Assembly (NCBI GenBank): GCA_902790135.1
Contig: CADAQM010000007.1
Span: forward strand, 1-64,000
Source: an uncultured Coriobacteriaceae bacterium
Lineage (GTDB): Bacteria > Actinomycetota > Coriobacteriia > Coriobacteriales > Atopobiaceae
DNA: 64,000 nt
Direction: 5' to 3'
The notes under the pieces were generated by a model that was given only the letters and a program-made list of their open reading frames with translations, was not told where the DNA came from and ran no database searches. The position numbers and the translations under genes were made by a program. Below are positions 8,489 to 16,699 of this stretch, in pieces. Positions within the stretch are counted from its first letter, which is position 1, and the number at the start of each line of letters is the position of its first letter.

Positions 8489-9346
8489 ATGGCCGAAAAG
8501 ATCGTCTACGAGGTCAGTGACATCGAGCGAGGTCGCGAGGAATACCGTCGCAAAGAGAACTTTCGCTCTCATCTCACGAGCGTCGTGTCCTCGCTGTTGT
8601 TTGTCGCGCTTGTCGTTGTCGTGCTAAAGAACTCGCCCGGCTGGCCTCGGGTCAAGGAGTCGTTCTTCTCACCCGAGTACTTTGTCCTCGCATGGCCTGA
8701 GGTCGTCTCTGGCCTCTTCCTGAACATCCGCGTGCTGTGCGTTGCGGTCATAGGCGTTGCCATTTTGGGCACCTCGCTTGCGCTCATTCGCATGACCACC
8801 TCTGCGGTCATGTTCCCGCTGCGCGTGGTGGCGCGCTTCTACACCACCATCATGCGCGGCATCCCGATGGTCGTCGTGCTCTACCTCATCGGCTTTGGCA
8901 TCCCGGGCCTGGGGCTCTTTGGACGCATGGACAAGGCCGTGCTCGGCACCATAGCCGTGATCATGAGCTACTCGGCCTACATCGCCGAGGTACTGCGTGC
9001 CGGCTTCCAGGACGTGCATCCCTCGCAACGTGCCTCCGCCCGCTCCCTGGGCCTCACGCAGACCCAGACGATGCGCCTGGTGATCATTCCGCAGGGCCTG
9101 CGCAAGATCGCCCCGGCGCTGATGAACGACTTCATCTCCATGCAGAAGGATGTGGGCCTGATCTCGACGCTCGGTGCCGTCGACGCCGTCCGCGCCGCGC
9201 AGATCGTGGTCGCCAAGACCTACAACTTCACGCCCTATATCGTCGCGAGCATCGTCTTCATCCTGATGAGCGTGCCGTTCATCCTGCTGAACGACTGGTA
9301 CTCCGAGAGGCTGCGCAAGCGCGAGCAGACGGGAGGCATGGTCTGA
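8489..9346 (+). CDS. Polar amino-acid ABC transporter, permease
   Basis: A 285-aa inner-membrane permease of the HisM/GlnP family. A charged cytoplasmic N-terminus (EVSDIERGREEYRRK) precedes five or six membrane segments. The EAA-type loop is clear: YIAEVLRAGFQDVHPSQRASARSLGLTQTQTMRLVIIPQ. This binds the ATPase. The start at 8489 was preferred over an in-frame ATG at 8456, because that codon overlaps the terminator tail. Its stop codon overlaps the ATPase start (TGATG), showing translational coupling. Confidence 0.88.
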   Translation: MAEKIVYEVSDIERGREEYRRKENFRSHLTSVVSSLLFVALVVVVLKNSPGWPRVKESFFSPEYFVLAWPEVVSGLFLNIRVLCVAVIGVAILGTSLALIRMTTSAVMFPLRVVARFYTTIMRGIPMVVVLYLIGFGIPGLGLFGRMDKAVLGTIAVIMSYSAYIAEVLRAGFQDVHPSQRASARSLGLTQTQTMRLVIIPQGLRKIAPALMNDFISMQKDVGLISTLGAVDAVRAAQIVVAKTYNFTPYIVASIVFILMSVPFILLNDWYSERLRKREQTGGMV

Positions 9347-10071
9347 TGGCTGGCACCGATCTCACCAACAACAAGAAGGTCCTGCGCATTGACAACGTGG
9401 TCAAGCGCTTTGGCGACAACACCGTCCTGGACCACATCTCCTTTGACGTGCACCAGCACGAGACCGTGGCGCTTCTGGGCGCCTCCGGCTCCGGCAAGTC
9501 CACGCTCATGAAGTGCGTCAACCTGCTCGAGCAGGTCAACGACGGCCAGATCTGGCTGGGCGACACCGACATCACCGACCCGAGCATCAACATGGACAAG
9601 CAGCGCTCGCGCATCGGCGTGGTGTTCCAGCAGTTCAACCTCGCCGCGCGCAAGGTGCACAAGTGGCCGCGCGAGAAGGCCGAGGAGAAGGCCATGGGGC
9701 TGCTGCGTCGCATCGGTATGGACCAGAAGGCCAAGGAGTATCCCGACCGCCTCTCCGGCGGCCAGCAGCAGCGCGTGGCCATCTGTCGTGCCCTCATGAT
9801 GGAGCCCGAGCTGCTCCTGCTCGACGAGATCACCTCCGCCCTCGACCCGCTTCTGGTGGGCGAGGTGCTCGAGATGGTTGGCGAGCTCAAGGCGCAGGGC
9901 GCCACCATCCTCATGGCTACGCACGAGATGGGCTTTGCCCACGACGCGGCGGACCGCATCGTGCTTTTGCGTCGCGGCAAGATCGCCGAGAACGGAAGCC
10001 CCTACGACGTCATGGACCACCCGACCGACCCGGAGACCCAGGAGTTCTTTGCTGCGTACAACCGGGTGTAG
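9346..10071 (+). CDS. Polar amino-acid ABC transporter, ATPase (short Q-loop region)
   Basis: A 241-aa ATP-binding subunit. Walker A is GASGSGKST, the signature LSGGQQQR, Walker B LLLLDE, and the H-loop ATHEMGF. After the Q-loop glutamine (VVFQQFNL) the sequence jumps directly to AARKVHKWPREKAEEKA. Relatives in this family usually have about 12 more residues here (the FPHxTVLxNVTL stretch). This part contacts the permease coupling helix, so the in-frame shortening is notable: a real deletion, or an assembly collapse. All other motifs are intact. Confidence 0.9.
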   Translation: MAGTDLTNNKKVLRIDNVVKRFGDNTVLDHISFDVHQHETVALLGASGSGKSTLMKCVNLLEQVNDGQIWLGDTDITDPSINMDKQRSRIGVVFQQFNLAARKVHKWPREKAEEKAMGLLRRIGMDQKAKEYPDRLSGGQQQRVAICRALMMEPELLLLDEITSALDPLLVGEVLEMVGELKAQGATILMATHEMGFAHDAADRIVLLRRGKIAENGSPYDVMDHPTDPETQEFFAAYNRV

Positions 10072-10100
10072 ACCGGGTCCTTCCTAACGACGTGCATATG

Positions 10101-10143
10101 CGGCTCCCCCGAGTACTGCCTGGGGGAGCCGTTCTGTTCTTTT
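10101..10143 (+). terminator. Terminator of the amino-acid ABC operon
   Basis: A 10-bp stem (10101-10110 with 10122-10131, CGGCTCCCCC) is followed by TTCTGTTCTTTT. This is a standard intrinsic terminator 30 bases after the ATPase stop. Confidence 0.85.
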
Positions 10144-10236
10144 GGCGCCGTGTCATGCAACTCGAGCGTGCGCCGGTGTCTCTCCTTGCGCTACGATTTG
10201 TCTGGATAGCAATTGCGACCGACAGGGGAGACACTC

Positions 10237-11439
10237 ATGCAGTTCGACTTCACGTCCATCATTGACCGCGGTGGTACCGGCGCTCTCGCCGTTGACGGGC
10301 TGGGCATGCCGGGAGGCTTTGCTCCCGCCGCACCGGAGGAGGGCTTTGACGCGATTCCCCTGTGGGTCGCCGACATGAACTTTGCCGCGCCGTCCTGCAT
10401 CACGGGCGCCATCACTCGCCGCGTCGAGCACCCGCTCTTTGGGTACTTCCTCACCTCGGACGCCTACTACAATGCGATCATCGACTGGCACAGGCGTCAC
10501 AAGGGCGTCGACGACCTCACGCCCGAGTGCATCGGCTACGAGAACGGCGTCCTCGGCGGCGTGGTCAGCGCCATCTGCGCCTTCAGTGCCCCGGCGGACA
10601 AGATCCTCGTGCATTCGCCCACCTACATCGGCTTCACCGGCTCGATCGAGCGTGCTGGTCGCGTCATCGAGCACAGCCCGCTCGTGCTCGACGACGAGGG
10701 CGTCTGGCGCATGGACTTCGAGGACATGGAGCGCCGTCTGGCCGAGAACCACATCCACCTTGTCGTCTTCTGCTCGCCGCACAACCCCTGTGGGCGCGTC
10801 TGGGAACGCTGGGAGCTCGAACGCGCCATGGAGCTCTTTGAGAAGTACCAGTGCACCGTCATCTGCGACGAGATCTGGAGCGACCTCATCATGCCTGGTC
10901 ACACCCACATTCCCGCCCAGCAGGTGAGCTCGTGGGCGCACGACAACACCATCGCGCTCTACGCGCCGAGCAAGACCTTCAACCTCGCCGGCCTTATCGG
11001 CAGCTATCACGTGATTTACGATCAGCGCCTGCGCGACCGCGTGCGCTCCGTGGCGGACTCCACGCACTACAACAGCCTCAACGTGCTCTCGCAGGAGGCG
11101 CTTGTCGGTGCCTACAGCGAGGAAGGCGATGCCTGGCTGGAGGAGCTGCTGCAGGTGATAGATGCGAACATGACCCTCGCCTGTGACTTCTTTGCTGGCA
11201 TCGAGGGCGTGAGCCTCATGCGCCCCGAGGGCACCTACATGCTCTTCGTCGACTTTGCCGGCTGGCTCGAGAAGCATGGGAAGACCCTGACCGAGCTCGA
11301 GGAGGCGGCCTGGCGCGTCGGCGTGGCCTGGCAGGACGGCGCCATGTTCCATGGTCCCACGCACATCCGCATGAACCTCGCCCTGCCCACGACGCGCTTG
11401 CAAGAGGCATTCCATCGTCTGATGAGCTACGTGCTGTAG
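10237..11439 (+). CDS. MalY/PatB-type cystathionine beta-lyase (PLP)
   Basis: A 400-aa fold-type I pyridoxal-phosphate enzyme. Motifs are IPLWVADMNF near the start, FCSPHNPCGRVW, CDEIWSDLI (Asp for the pyridine ring), and YAPSKTFNLAG with the Schiff-base Lys. These match the MalY/PatB subgroup, which cleaves cystathionine or cysteine conjugates to homocysteine or H2S, pyruvate and ammonia; MalY also acts as a regulator in E. coli. Start ATG follows CAGGGGAGACACTC. It is monocistronic between two terminator-containing gaps. The precise C-S substrate cannot be read from the sequence. Confidence 0.88.
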   Translation: MQFDFTSIIDRGGTGALAVDGLGMPGGFAPAAPEEGFDAIPLWVADMNFAAPSCITGAITRRVEHPLFGYFLTSDAYYNAIIDWHRRHKGVDDLTPECIGYENGVLGGVVSAICAFSAPADKILVHSPTYIGFTGSIERAGRVIEHSPLVLDDEGVWRMDFEDMERRLAENHIHLVVFCSPHNPCGRVWERWELERAMELFEKYQCTVICDEIWSDLIMPGHTHIPAQQVSSWAHDNTIALYAPSKTFNLAGLIGSYHVIYDQRLRDRVRSVADSTHYNSLNVLSQEALVGAYSEEGDAWLEELLQVIDANMTLACDFFAGIEGVSLMRPEGTYMLFVDFAGWLEKHGKTLTELEEAAWRVGVAWQDGAMFHGPTHIRMNLALPTTRLQEAFHRLMSYVL

Positions 11440-11835
11440 GGCAGATGATCGGTTCGGCACTTCGTCATACCTGCGGCATGCGAAGAATCTCAAAATCATC
11501 GAACAAATGTACTTATTAACGTGATACACTAAAGCTGCTTGGAGGGAGCGGTTGTCGATACGTGTCCACGTCCGGTCCGGACCGTGTACCCTCATACGCA
11601 GAAACCCGCGGCTATACGGGGTTTCCGGCTGACTCACCTGCGGGTTCGTTCCGCGGAGCCGGGGCTTTCATTCCGTGGCGGGCGTTCTCGAGCGAATACA
11701 TGCACCACCCGTATTCGTCCCCCAGAGGATGCCCATGCACGCTGCCGCGCGCTCACCGCCCATAGCCATTCCAGTCATGGTCGCCCTGTCGACCATGACT
11801 CCCATCGCTTCACTCGCGTACAGAGAGGACTTGGA
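11440..11835. other. 396-base leader region upstream of Rpn-type gene
   Basis: I see no gene here that I would defend. A -10-like TACACT near 11525 follows an AT-rich stretch and could be a promoter. Two short dyads follow: GTCCGGAC-type around 11568-11583 and GAAACCC/GGGTTTC around 11600-11625. The long upstream in-frame extension of the Rpn gene through this region lacks conserved residues. Confidence 0.4.
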
Positions 11836-12780
11836 ATGGCTGACAACACCGTTTTCGACTCCGTCTTCAAGACGATGGTCCATAAGACACCCAAGCTCGT
11901 CATCCCCCTCATTAACGAGGTGTTCGGCAGAAGCTACGCTCACGACGAGCGGGTTGTGCACTTTAGTAACGAGCATGAGACGCCCCGTGGCAGCAAGATT
12001 GACGACACGGTGTTTCGCCTTGGGGACAAGATCTATCACATTGAGTGCCAGAGTACGCCCGACACGGATATGGTCGTGCGCATGATCGAATACGACTTCA
12101 GCATTGCGCTCGAGCGTGCCCTGAGCGGAGGCGCTCCCTATCGGATGGAGTTTCCCGCATCATGCGTCTTGTTCCTGCGTCACAACGAGAGAACCCCGGA
12201 TGTCCTGCAGATGGAAGTGAAGCTGCCCGACGGCAACTCGTTTGAGTACCGCGTCAGGGTGATGAAGGCACAGCTGATCGGTGAGGATGAGATTTTTTCC
12301 AAGCAGCTGTTCTTGCTCCTTCCGTACTATCTCATGCGCTACGAGAAGGCTCTGTCCCAGATCGCCAATGACGACAATCGCACGGCGTACCTGCTGGCTG
12401 AGTGTCTCGACCTGCGCATGCGCCTCGCCGAGGCAACGATCGGCCAAGGCGAGGTCATACTGTTTGAGGAGATCATCGAGCTTATAATCAGGGTGTCAGA
12501 CCATATCACGGCAGCTTACGAGACGCTGCAAAAGAAGGTGAGGGCTGTCATGGGCGGCGAGGTTCTTGAGTTGTGGGCTGATAGAGTCGAACGTGTCGAA
12601 CGCGAAGCACGTGAGGCTCGTGAGCAGGGTCTCGAGCAGGGCCTCGAGCAGGGCCTCGAGCAGGGTCTCGAGCAGGGCATAAACGAGCTCTCGCAGAAGC
12701 TTCTCGAGCTTGGTGTCAGCGAAGAGCTCATCGCGCAGGCTGTCGCACAGGTGCGTGGGGAGGAGAAGGCCATCCTGTAG
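11836..12780 (+). CDS. Rpn-family PD-(D/E)XK nuclease/putative transposase
   Basis: A 314-aa protein of the recombination-promoting nuclease family. It opens with DSVFKTMVHKTPKLVIPLINEVF. The nuclease core follows, with DDTVFRLGDKIYHIECQS carrying the D...ExQ catalytic pattern. A second region FLLLPYYLMRYEKAL is also typical. The C-terminal tail carries five EQGL repeats, as is common in this family. Members are ubiquitous in anaerobes and promote RecA-independent recombination. The start MADNTVFD follows GAGAGG; the frame is open further upstream but without homology. No terminal inverted repeats or target duplications were seen, so I do not call a mobile element. Confidence 0.85.
   Translation: MADNTVFDSVFKTMVHKTPKLVIPLINEVFGRSYAHDERVVHFSNEHETPRGSKIDDTVFRLGDKIYHIECQSTPDTDMVVRMIEYDFSIALERALSGGAPYRMEFPASCVLFLRHNERTPDVLQMEVKLPDGNSFEYRVRVMKAQLIGEDEIFSKQLFLLLPYYLMRYEKALSQIANDDNRTAYLLAECLDLRMRLAEATIGQGEVILFEEIIELIIRVSDHITAAYETLQKKVRAVMGGEVLELWADRVERVEREAREAREQGLEQGLEQGLEQGLEQGINELSQKLLELGVSEELIAQAVAQVRGEEKAIL
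12622..12679 (+). repeat. Five 12-bp in-frame repeats (EQGL)
   Basis: GAGCAGGG starts at 12622, 12634, 12646, 12658 and 12670, encoding EQGL repeats in the Rpn-type protein. Units are nearly identical at the DNA level, so copy number is likely to vary by slippage. Confidence 0.9.
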
Positions 12781-12851
12781 GGCGGGCTGTCTCACTCGTA
12801 CATGTTCATTGAGGGTTAATCATCCTCCGGTAAGGCTTGACCTACCAGGCT

Positions 12852-13742
12852 CTACCGGAGGCTGCCCTCTGCGCCTTTAGAGGGATGCGAGTAGCGCATC
12901 TCTTGCGGCGTGTTTGCCAATCCCTCGCGCAGTATGGTCAGCAACGCCTCCTTGTCGCGCGGGAGCAAGCCGTTTGCAGGGATGGGGTTGGAGACGTGCG
13001 CCCCGAAGAACACGCACTCGTCCAGTTCTAGCCCCTCCAAGAAGGCGATCTCCTCCTCAACATACTGTCCGAGCGTGCACTCCTCGAAGGCGCCTTGGTC
13101 AAGTAGCGTTTCAAGGGGCGTGCCTGGGTCTACGTGCAGGGGAGAGACAAAGATGAGCGTGGGCTTGGCCTCGTTGACGAGCGCGGCGTTTGCGGCGGCA
13201 TGCTCGGCGATGCGGTTTGGTCCGGCTGCGGCATTGATGATGTTCACGTTGAAGGGGAGGCTCGCTGCGTTGAGCCGAGCCAGCTGCTCGCGTGCCTCTG
13301 CCGCAGTGTAGCCCTTGTTCATAAAGGTGAGCACGTCGTCGAGGGCGCTCTCCACACCGATGTTTATGTCCGCGTAGCCTGCCTGCGCAAGTGCGGCAAG
13401 CTCGTTATCTGTCTTGCTTGCGATATTGGTGATGCGCGCATAACAGCCGATGGACTCGACAGTGGGAAGCGCTTCGTGGATCATCTCCGCGATGTTGAGC
13501 AGAGCATCCGTTGGCAGGCAGAAGGCGTCTCCATTGACGAGGAACACGCGCCTTGCGCGCGGGTAGCGATATGCGGCCTCGGCGATGTCGTCAACGATCT
13601 CCTCGAGCGGCGAGACAGAAAACGGCACGTCACGATACATGCTGCAGAAGGTGCAGGCGTTGTGGCTGCATCCGCGCGTGACCTGCAGCAGCAGCGAGTA
13701 TGCCTCGTAGGGCGGTCTGAAGGTCATTCCGTCGTAGTGCAT
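12852..13742 (-). CDS. Radical SAM protein (Elp3/HemN-like fold)
   Basis: A 296-aa radical SAM enzyme. The cluster motif is RGCSHNACTFCSMY, with C-x4-C-x2-C spacing as in one known subgroup rather than the usual CxxxCxxC. The radical SAM barrel strands follow: VFLVNGDAFCLP and YADINIGVESALDDVL. After these come an IFVSPLHVDPGTPL segment and a C-terminal helical region. The start MHYDGMTFRPPYE was chosen because AAAAGGAG precedes it. It is a single gene convergent with the Rpn gene. The substrate is unknown; no neighbour suggests one. Confidence 0.82.
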   Translation of the reverse strand: MHYDGMTFRPPYEAYSLLLQVTRGCSHNACTFCSMYRDVPFSVSPLEEIVDDIAEAAYRYPRARRVFLVNGDAFCLPTDALLNIAEMIHEALPTVESIGCYARITNIASKTDNELAALAQAGYADINIGVESALDDVLTFMNKGYTAAEAREQLARLNAASLPFNVNIINAAAGPNRIAEHAAANAALVNEAKPTLIFVSPLHVDPGTPLETLLDQGAFEECTLGQYVEEEIAFLEGLELDECVFFGAHVSNPIPANGLLPRDKEALLTILREGLANTPQEMRYSHPSKGAEGSLR

Positions 13743-13973
13743 GCGACTCCTTTTGTTAACCCCTGATCCGTGAGTGGTGCGAGCAGCGGCCTCGATTCCA
13801 GAGCGACTGTCAGCGAACAGTATCGCAGAGTGGTCTTGTACATAGGGGCAGATTACGACTTTTGCTGTTGACAACACGTGCCGGAACCTCGCCGAGAGTC
13901 CCGGGGCATCAGCCCGTATCGGCGGCCATCATGATACGATGGGCGCGAACGGATTGCTGGAGGCGAGGTGGCC

Positions 13974-14405
13974 ATGGGACTGCTCTCGGACATTCGCAAG
14001 ATGATTGAAGGCCAGGGCGCGGCGAACGAGCTCGAGCAGATGGAACTCGAGCAGGTGCGCAAGATGGCTGCGGCGGCCGAGAGGGGGGAGGCGACCATGG
14101 ATGACACCGTGCTAGGCCCCAAGGTTCGCCGACGCTACCGTTTTGTCGGCAGTGTCCAGGGGGTCGGCTTCCGCTGGACTACGACCAACCTTGCAAGCTC
14201 GGTCGGAGCGACGGGATGGGTCATGAACGAGCGGGATGGTTCGGTCACGGCTGAGATCCAGGGAATCCGCGAGCAGGTGCAGGCGGTCATCGACGGTCTC
14301 GAGCGCTACTACAACGGGCGTCGCTGGATGGCGGGCTTCCGCATCGAGGAGGCGCGTGACGTGGACGTGATCGAGGGCGAGTACGACTTCAGGCCGCTCT
14401 ACTAG
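13974..14405 (+). CDS. acyP: Acylphosphatase with N-terminal helical extension
   Basis: A 143-aa protein. The C-terminal 90 residues are an acylphosphatase: YRFVGSVQGVGFRWTTTNLASSVGATGWVMNERDGSV holds the signature VQGVGFR with the catalytic Arg and the later Asn. It hydrolyses acyl phosphates such as acetyl phosphate. About 48 N-terminal residues (LLSDIRKMIEGQGAANELEQME...) form a charged helix not found in the minimal 90-aa family; its role is unknown. The start ATG at 13974 is preferred over GTG at 13968 for spacing from GGAGG. The downstream HAD gene is 31 bases away and probably co-transcribed. Confidence 0.85.
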   Translation: MGLLSDIRKMIEGQGAANELEQMELEQVRKMAAAAERGEATMDDTVLGPKVRRRYRFVGSVQGVGFRWTTTNLASSVGATGWVMNERDGSVTAEIQGIREQVQAVIDGLERYYNGRRWMAGFRIEEARDVDVIEGEYDFRPLY

Positions 14406-14436
14406 GCCGCGAGCCGACCTGCCGGAAGGGCCCCAT

Positions 14437-15402
14437 ATGTCTCAGCTTCCCACAGAATTGCTGGTAGATGCCCTGCGCATCGACCTTGCCCACATGCGCT
14501 GCCGCCGCGTGGTGCTCTTGGGCAACGAGGGTGACATGGGGGTGGAGGGCCTCAGGGTGGCGCTCGCCCGGTGGGGCTTTCAGGTGCTGGTGCCACCCGA
14601 GGGCGAGCGCGCATGGATTGCCGGTCTCTCCTCTGCAAATGCCGCGAGCCTGCCAGATGCAGAGCTCCGTCGCCTGGCGGCGCTCCTGTCCGACGCCATC
14701 GAGCATGGCGTCGATGCAATCGTGACCACCGAGAAAGGCTTGGCCCGGCTGGTGGAGGCTTGCAGATTGGAGATTCCCACGCTCGCGCTCGATCCGCGTG
14801 GCTCCGTCGTGCCTGTGAGAAACGTCGTCTTTGACATGGGGGGCGTGCTCTTCAGGTGGGAGCCGCTCGGGCAAGCCCGCCGCTTCTGCGAGAGCGATGA
14901 GGATACGCGCCTTCTCGCCGATGCCGTCTTTGGATCTGTGCAGTGGGCGTTGATGGACGCTGGCGCCGTGGACGAGGGGACCGTTGCCTGGACGGCAAAG
15001 ACGCGCCTTCCGCGCCGGCTGCATGCCGCTGTGAACGAGCTCGTGCGCCACTGGTGCGATGAGCGCGTGCCCGTGGAGGGCATGGGTGGGCTTATCGGAG
15101 ACCTCAAGCAGGCGGGATATGGCATATACCTGCTCACCAACGCGGGGGAGCCCTTCGAGCGCTACGAGGCGCAGTTGCCTGGCAGAGAGTGCTTTGACGG
15201 CATGGTCGTCTCCTATCGCGAGCGGGTGGTCAAGCCCGACGCGCGCATCTATCGCGCGCTGCTCGAGCGCTACGGGCTGGAGGCGGGGGAGTGCCTTCTT
15301 GTCGATGACGCGCGCGACAACGTGCTCGGTGCCCGGATGCTGGGCATGCGCGCCTGGCACTTTGACGGCACCGTGCAGAGCCTGCGTGACCTGCTGTTGT
15401 GA
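14437..15402 (+). CDS. HAD-family hydrolase with N-terminal racemase-like half-domain
   Basis: A 321-aa two-part protein. Residues from about 128 form a YihX-like HAD phosphatase: VVFDMGGVLFRW (nucleophile Asp133), LLTNAGEPF, KPDARIYRALLERYGL and the acidic pair LLVDDARDN. Residues 1-125 (RVVLLGNEGDMGVEGLRVALARWGFQVLVP through IPTLALDP) resemble one half of the Asp/Glu racemase fold. The usual GCTE cysteine motif reads TTEK, so racemase activity is unlikely. Such an N-terminal module on a HAD enzyme is unusual. I treat the racemase resemblance as tentative and the HAD assignment as firm. Confidence 0.78.
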   Translation: MSQLPTELLVDALRIDLAHMRCRRVVLLGNEGDMGVEGLRVALARWGFQVLVPPEGERAWIAGLSSANAASLPDAELRRLAALLSDAIEHGVDAIVTTEKGLARLVEACRLEIPTLALDPRGSVVPVRNVVFDMGGVLFRWEPLGQARRFCESDEDTRLLADAVFGSVQWALMDAGAVDEGTVAWTAKTRLPRRLHAAVNELVRHWCDERVPVEGMGGLIGDLKQAGYGIYLLTNAGEPFERYEAQLPGRECFDGMVVSYRERVVKPDARIYRALLERYGLEAGECLLVDDARDNVLGARMLGMRAWHFDGTVQSLRDLLL

Positions 15403-15431
15403 CCTGGGCCAGACGCCTTCGAGATTCCGTC

Positions 15432-15482
15432 GCCTGCGCCGGCCTTGTCGACCCCGAGATCGAGGTCGTGCTCAAGCTGTAG
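15432..15482 (+). pseudogene. 17-codon remnant of an MBL-fold hydrolase gene
   Basis: The segment reads ACAGLVDPEIEVVLKL and stop. This matches the C-terminus of the intact metallo-beta-lactamase-fold gene at 29529-30170 (FAGLVDPGIEVVLKL). Bases 15459-15483 are identical to 30147-30171 over 25 bases. No start or metal-binding part remains, so this is a decayed duplicate or a by-product of rearrangement. Confidence 0.75.
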
Positions 15483-15609
15483 CCACTGACCTGCCTCCAG
15501 ACCGCGTGCGATACTTGGCAATACGTGTATAAAGTATGATTATTATTGTGTTTTCCTTCTGTCGGGTGGAGTATAGCCCAAACGACGCTCGTGTGGTTTG
15601 GGGGAAGCC

Positions 15610-16494
15610 ATGGCACAGAGGGTGCTCAGAAGCGGTCTCATCGTAGACTCGGCATACATTGTCTTGGGGTCGGTTCTGTTCGCGGTCGGTCTCGATTGCT
15701 TTGAGATCCCAAACGGGATTGCGGCGGGCGGTGCTTCGGGCCTCGCAACCGTCATAGCCGAGCTGTTGCGTCGCGCCTCGTTGCCGGTCGTGCCAGTCGG
15801 CATGCAGGTCCTTGCCATGAACGTCCTGCTCATGGGTGCTGTTTTGCATGAGGGTGGTGCACGCTATGCCGCGCGTTGCATACTGGGCATCGTGGTCTCC
15901 TCGGTTGCGACCGATGCGCTTGCACCCGTGCTTCCCGTGTTGGGCAACGGCGACATGCTGCTGTGTGCCCTCTGGGGTGGTGTGGTGTGCGGCATTGGGC
16001 TGGGCTTGGTCTTTCGCGCCGGTGGCAACACCGGGGGGACGGACATCGTCGCGCAGATCGCAGCAGCCCACACGTCGCTCTCGACAGGTATGGCCTCGCT
16101 TGTCGCAGATGCAGCGGTCGTCGCGCTCTCGGTACCAGTGTTTGGCATAGAGAACGCACTTTATGCAACGATAGCAATGTATCTTGGTACCCGCGTGCTC
16201 GACATGGTCATAGATGGCTTCAACACGCAGCGTGCGGCTTACGTGATCTCCGACCAGCATGATGAGATAAAGGCACACGTCTTCTCCGACCTTGATCGCG
16301 GGTGCACGGAGCTGCTTGCGCGCGGTGGCTATACGGGCAGGGACCGTCCCGTTCTTCTCGTGGTACTCACGCGCTCGGAGATGGCCTATCTGAGACGCAT
16401 CGTCGCCGGGATAGACCCGTCTGCAACCATTGTCGTGAGCATGATTCACGAGGCCTTTGGGAACGGCTTCACTTCGCTCTCTGGTACCGACTGA
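15610..16494 (+). CDS. YitT-family membrane protein (DUF2179)
   Basis: A 294-aa protein with five or six membrane segments in the first 200 residues. It has the family pattern IPNGIAAGGASGLATVI and GLVFRAGGNTGGTDIVAQI, followed by a soluble DUF2179 domain (DRGCTELLARGGYTGRDRPVLLVVLTR through DPSATIVVSMIHEAFGNGF). YitT proteins are widespread in Firmicutes and Actinobacteria but without a settled transport substrate. ATG at 15610 follows GGGGGAAG; an upstream TTG in frame is possible. Convergent with the cystatin-like lipoprotein. Confidence 0.85.
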   Translation: MAQRVLRSGLIVDSAYIVLGSVLFAVGLDCFEIPNGIAAGGASGLATVIAELLRRASLPVVPVGMQVLAMNVLLMGAVLHEGGARYAARCILGIVVSSVATDALAPVLPVLGNGDMLLCALWGGVVCGIGLGLVFRAGGNTGGTDIVAQIAAAHTSLSTGMASLVADAAVVALSVPVFGIENALYATIAMYLGTRVLDMVIDGFNTQRAAYVISDQHDEIKAHVFSDLDRGCTELLARGGYTGRDRPVLLVVLTRSEMAYLRRIVAGIDPSATIVVSMIHEAFGNGFTSLSGTD

Positions 16495-16582
16495 CACGCC
16501 GTCCCGACCAGCCTCCTTAACGACCGCCCACAGGCCTAGTGGACACCTATTTGTCTCATGTCATCACTCATGCTTTCCTGAC

Positions 16583-16659
16583 AAAAGTGTGCACAACAAA
16601 GCGGCTATTCGGAGCCTTCCTGGAAGAGTCCGAATAGCCGCGTTCACGTGCGCACTTTT
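16583..16659. terminator. Long bidirectional terminator hairpin
   Basis: An outer stem (16583-16594 with 16648-16659, AAAAGTGTGCAC) encloses an inner 13-bp stem (16601-16613 with 16629-16641, GCGGCTATTCGGA). T-runs are present on both strands, so it can end transcription of yitT and of the convergent lipoprotein. Confidence 0.8.
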
Positions 16660-16699
16660 CTAGGACATGCGGGCGACTCCCGTGGTCCCGGGCGCTTGG

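Noticed and set aside
12622-12679. CRISPR-like or mobile-element repeat
   Set aside because: These are 12-bp in-frame codon repeats (EQGL) within the Rpn-type protein.
11836-12780. Complete transposon
   Set aside because: The Rpn-type protein belongs to a PD-(D/E)XK family, but no terminal inverted repeats or target-site duplications flank it.
12824-12861. Terminator between Rpn and radical SAM genes
   Set aside because: CCTCCGGTA/TACCGGAGG can pair, but the right arm lies inside the radical SAM coding end, the loop is long and no T-run follows.
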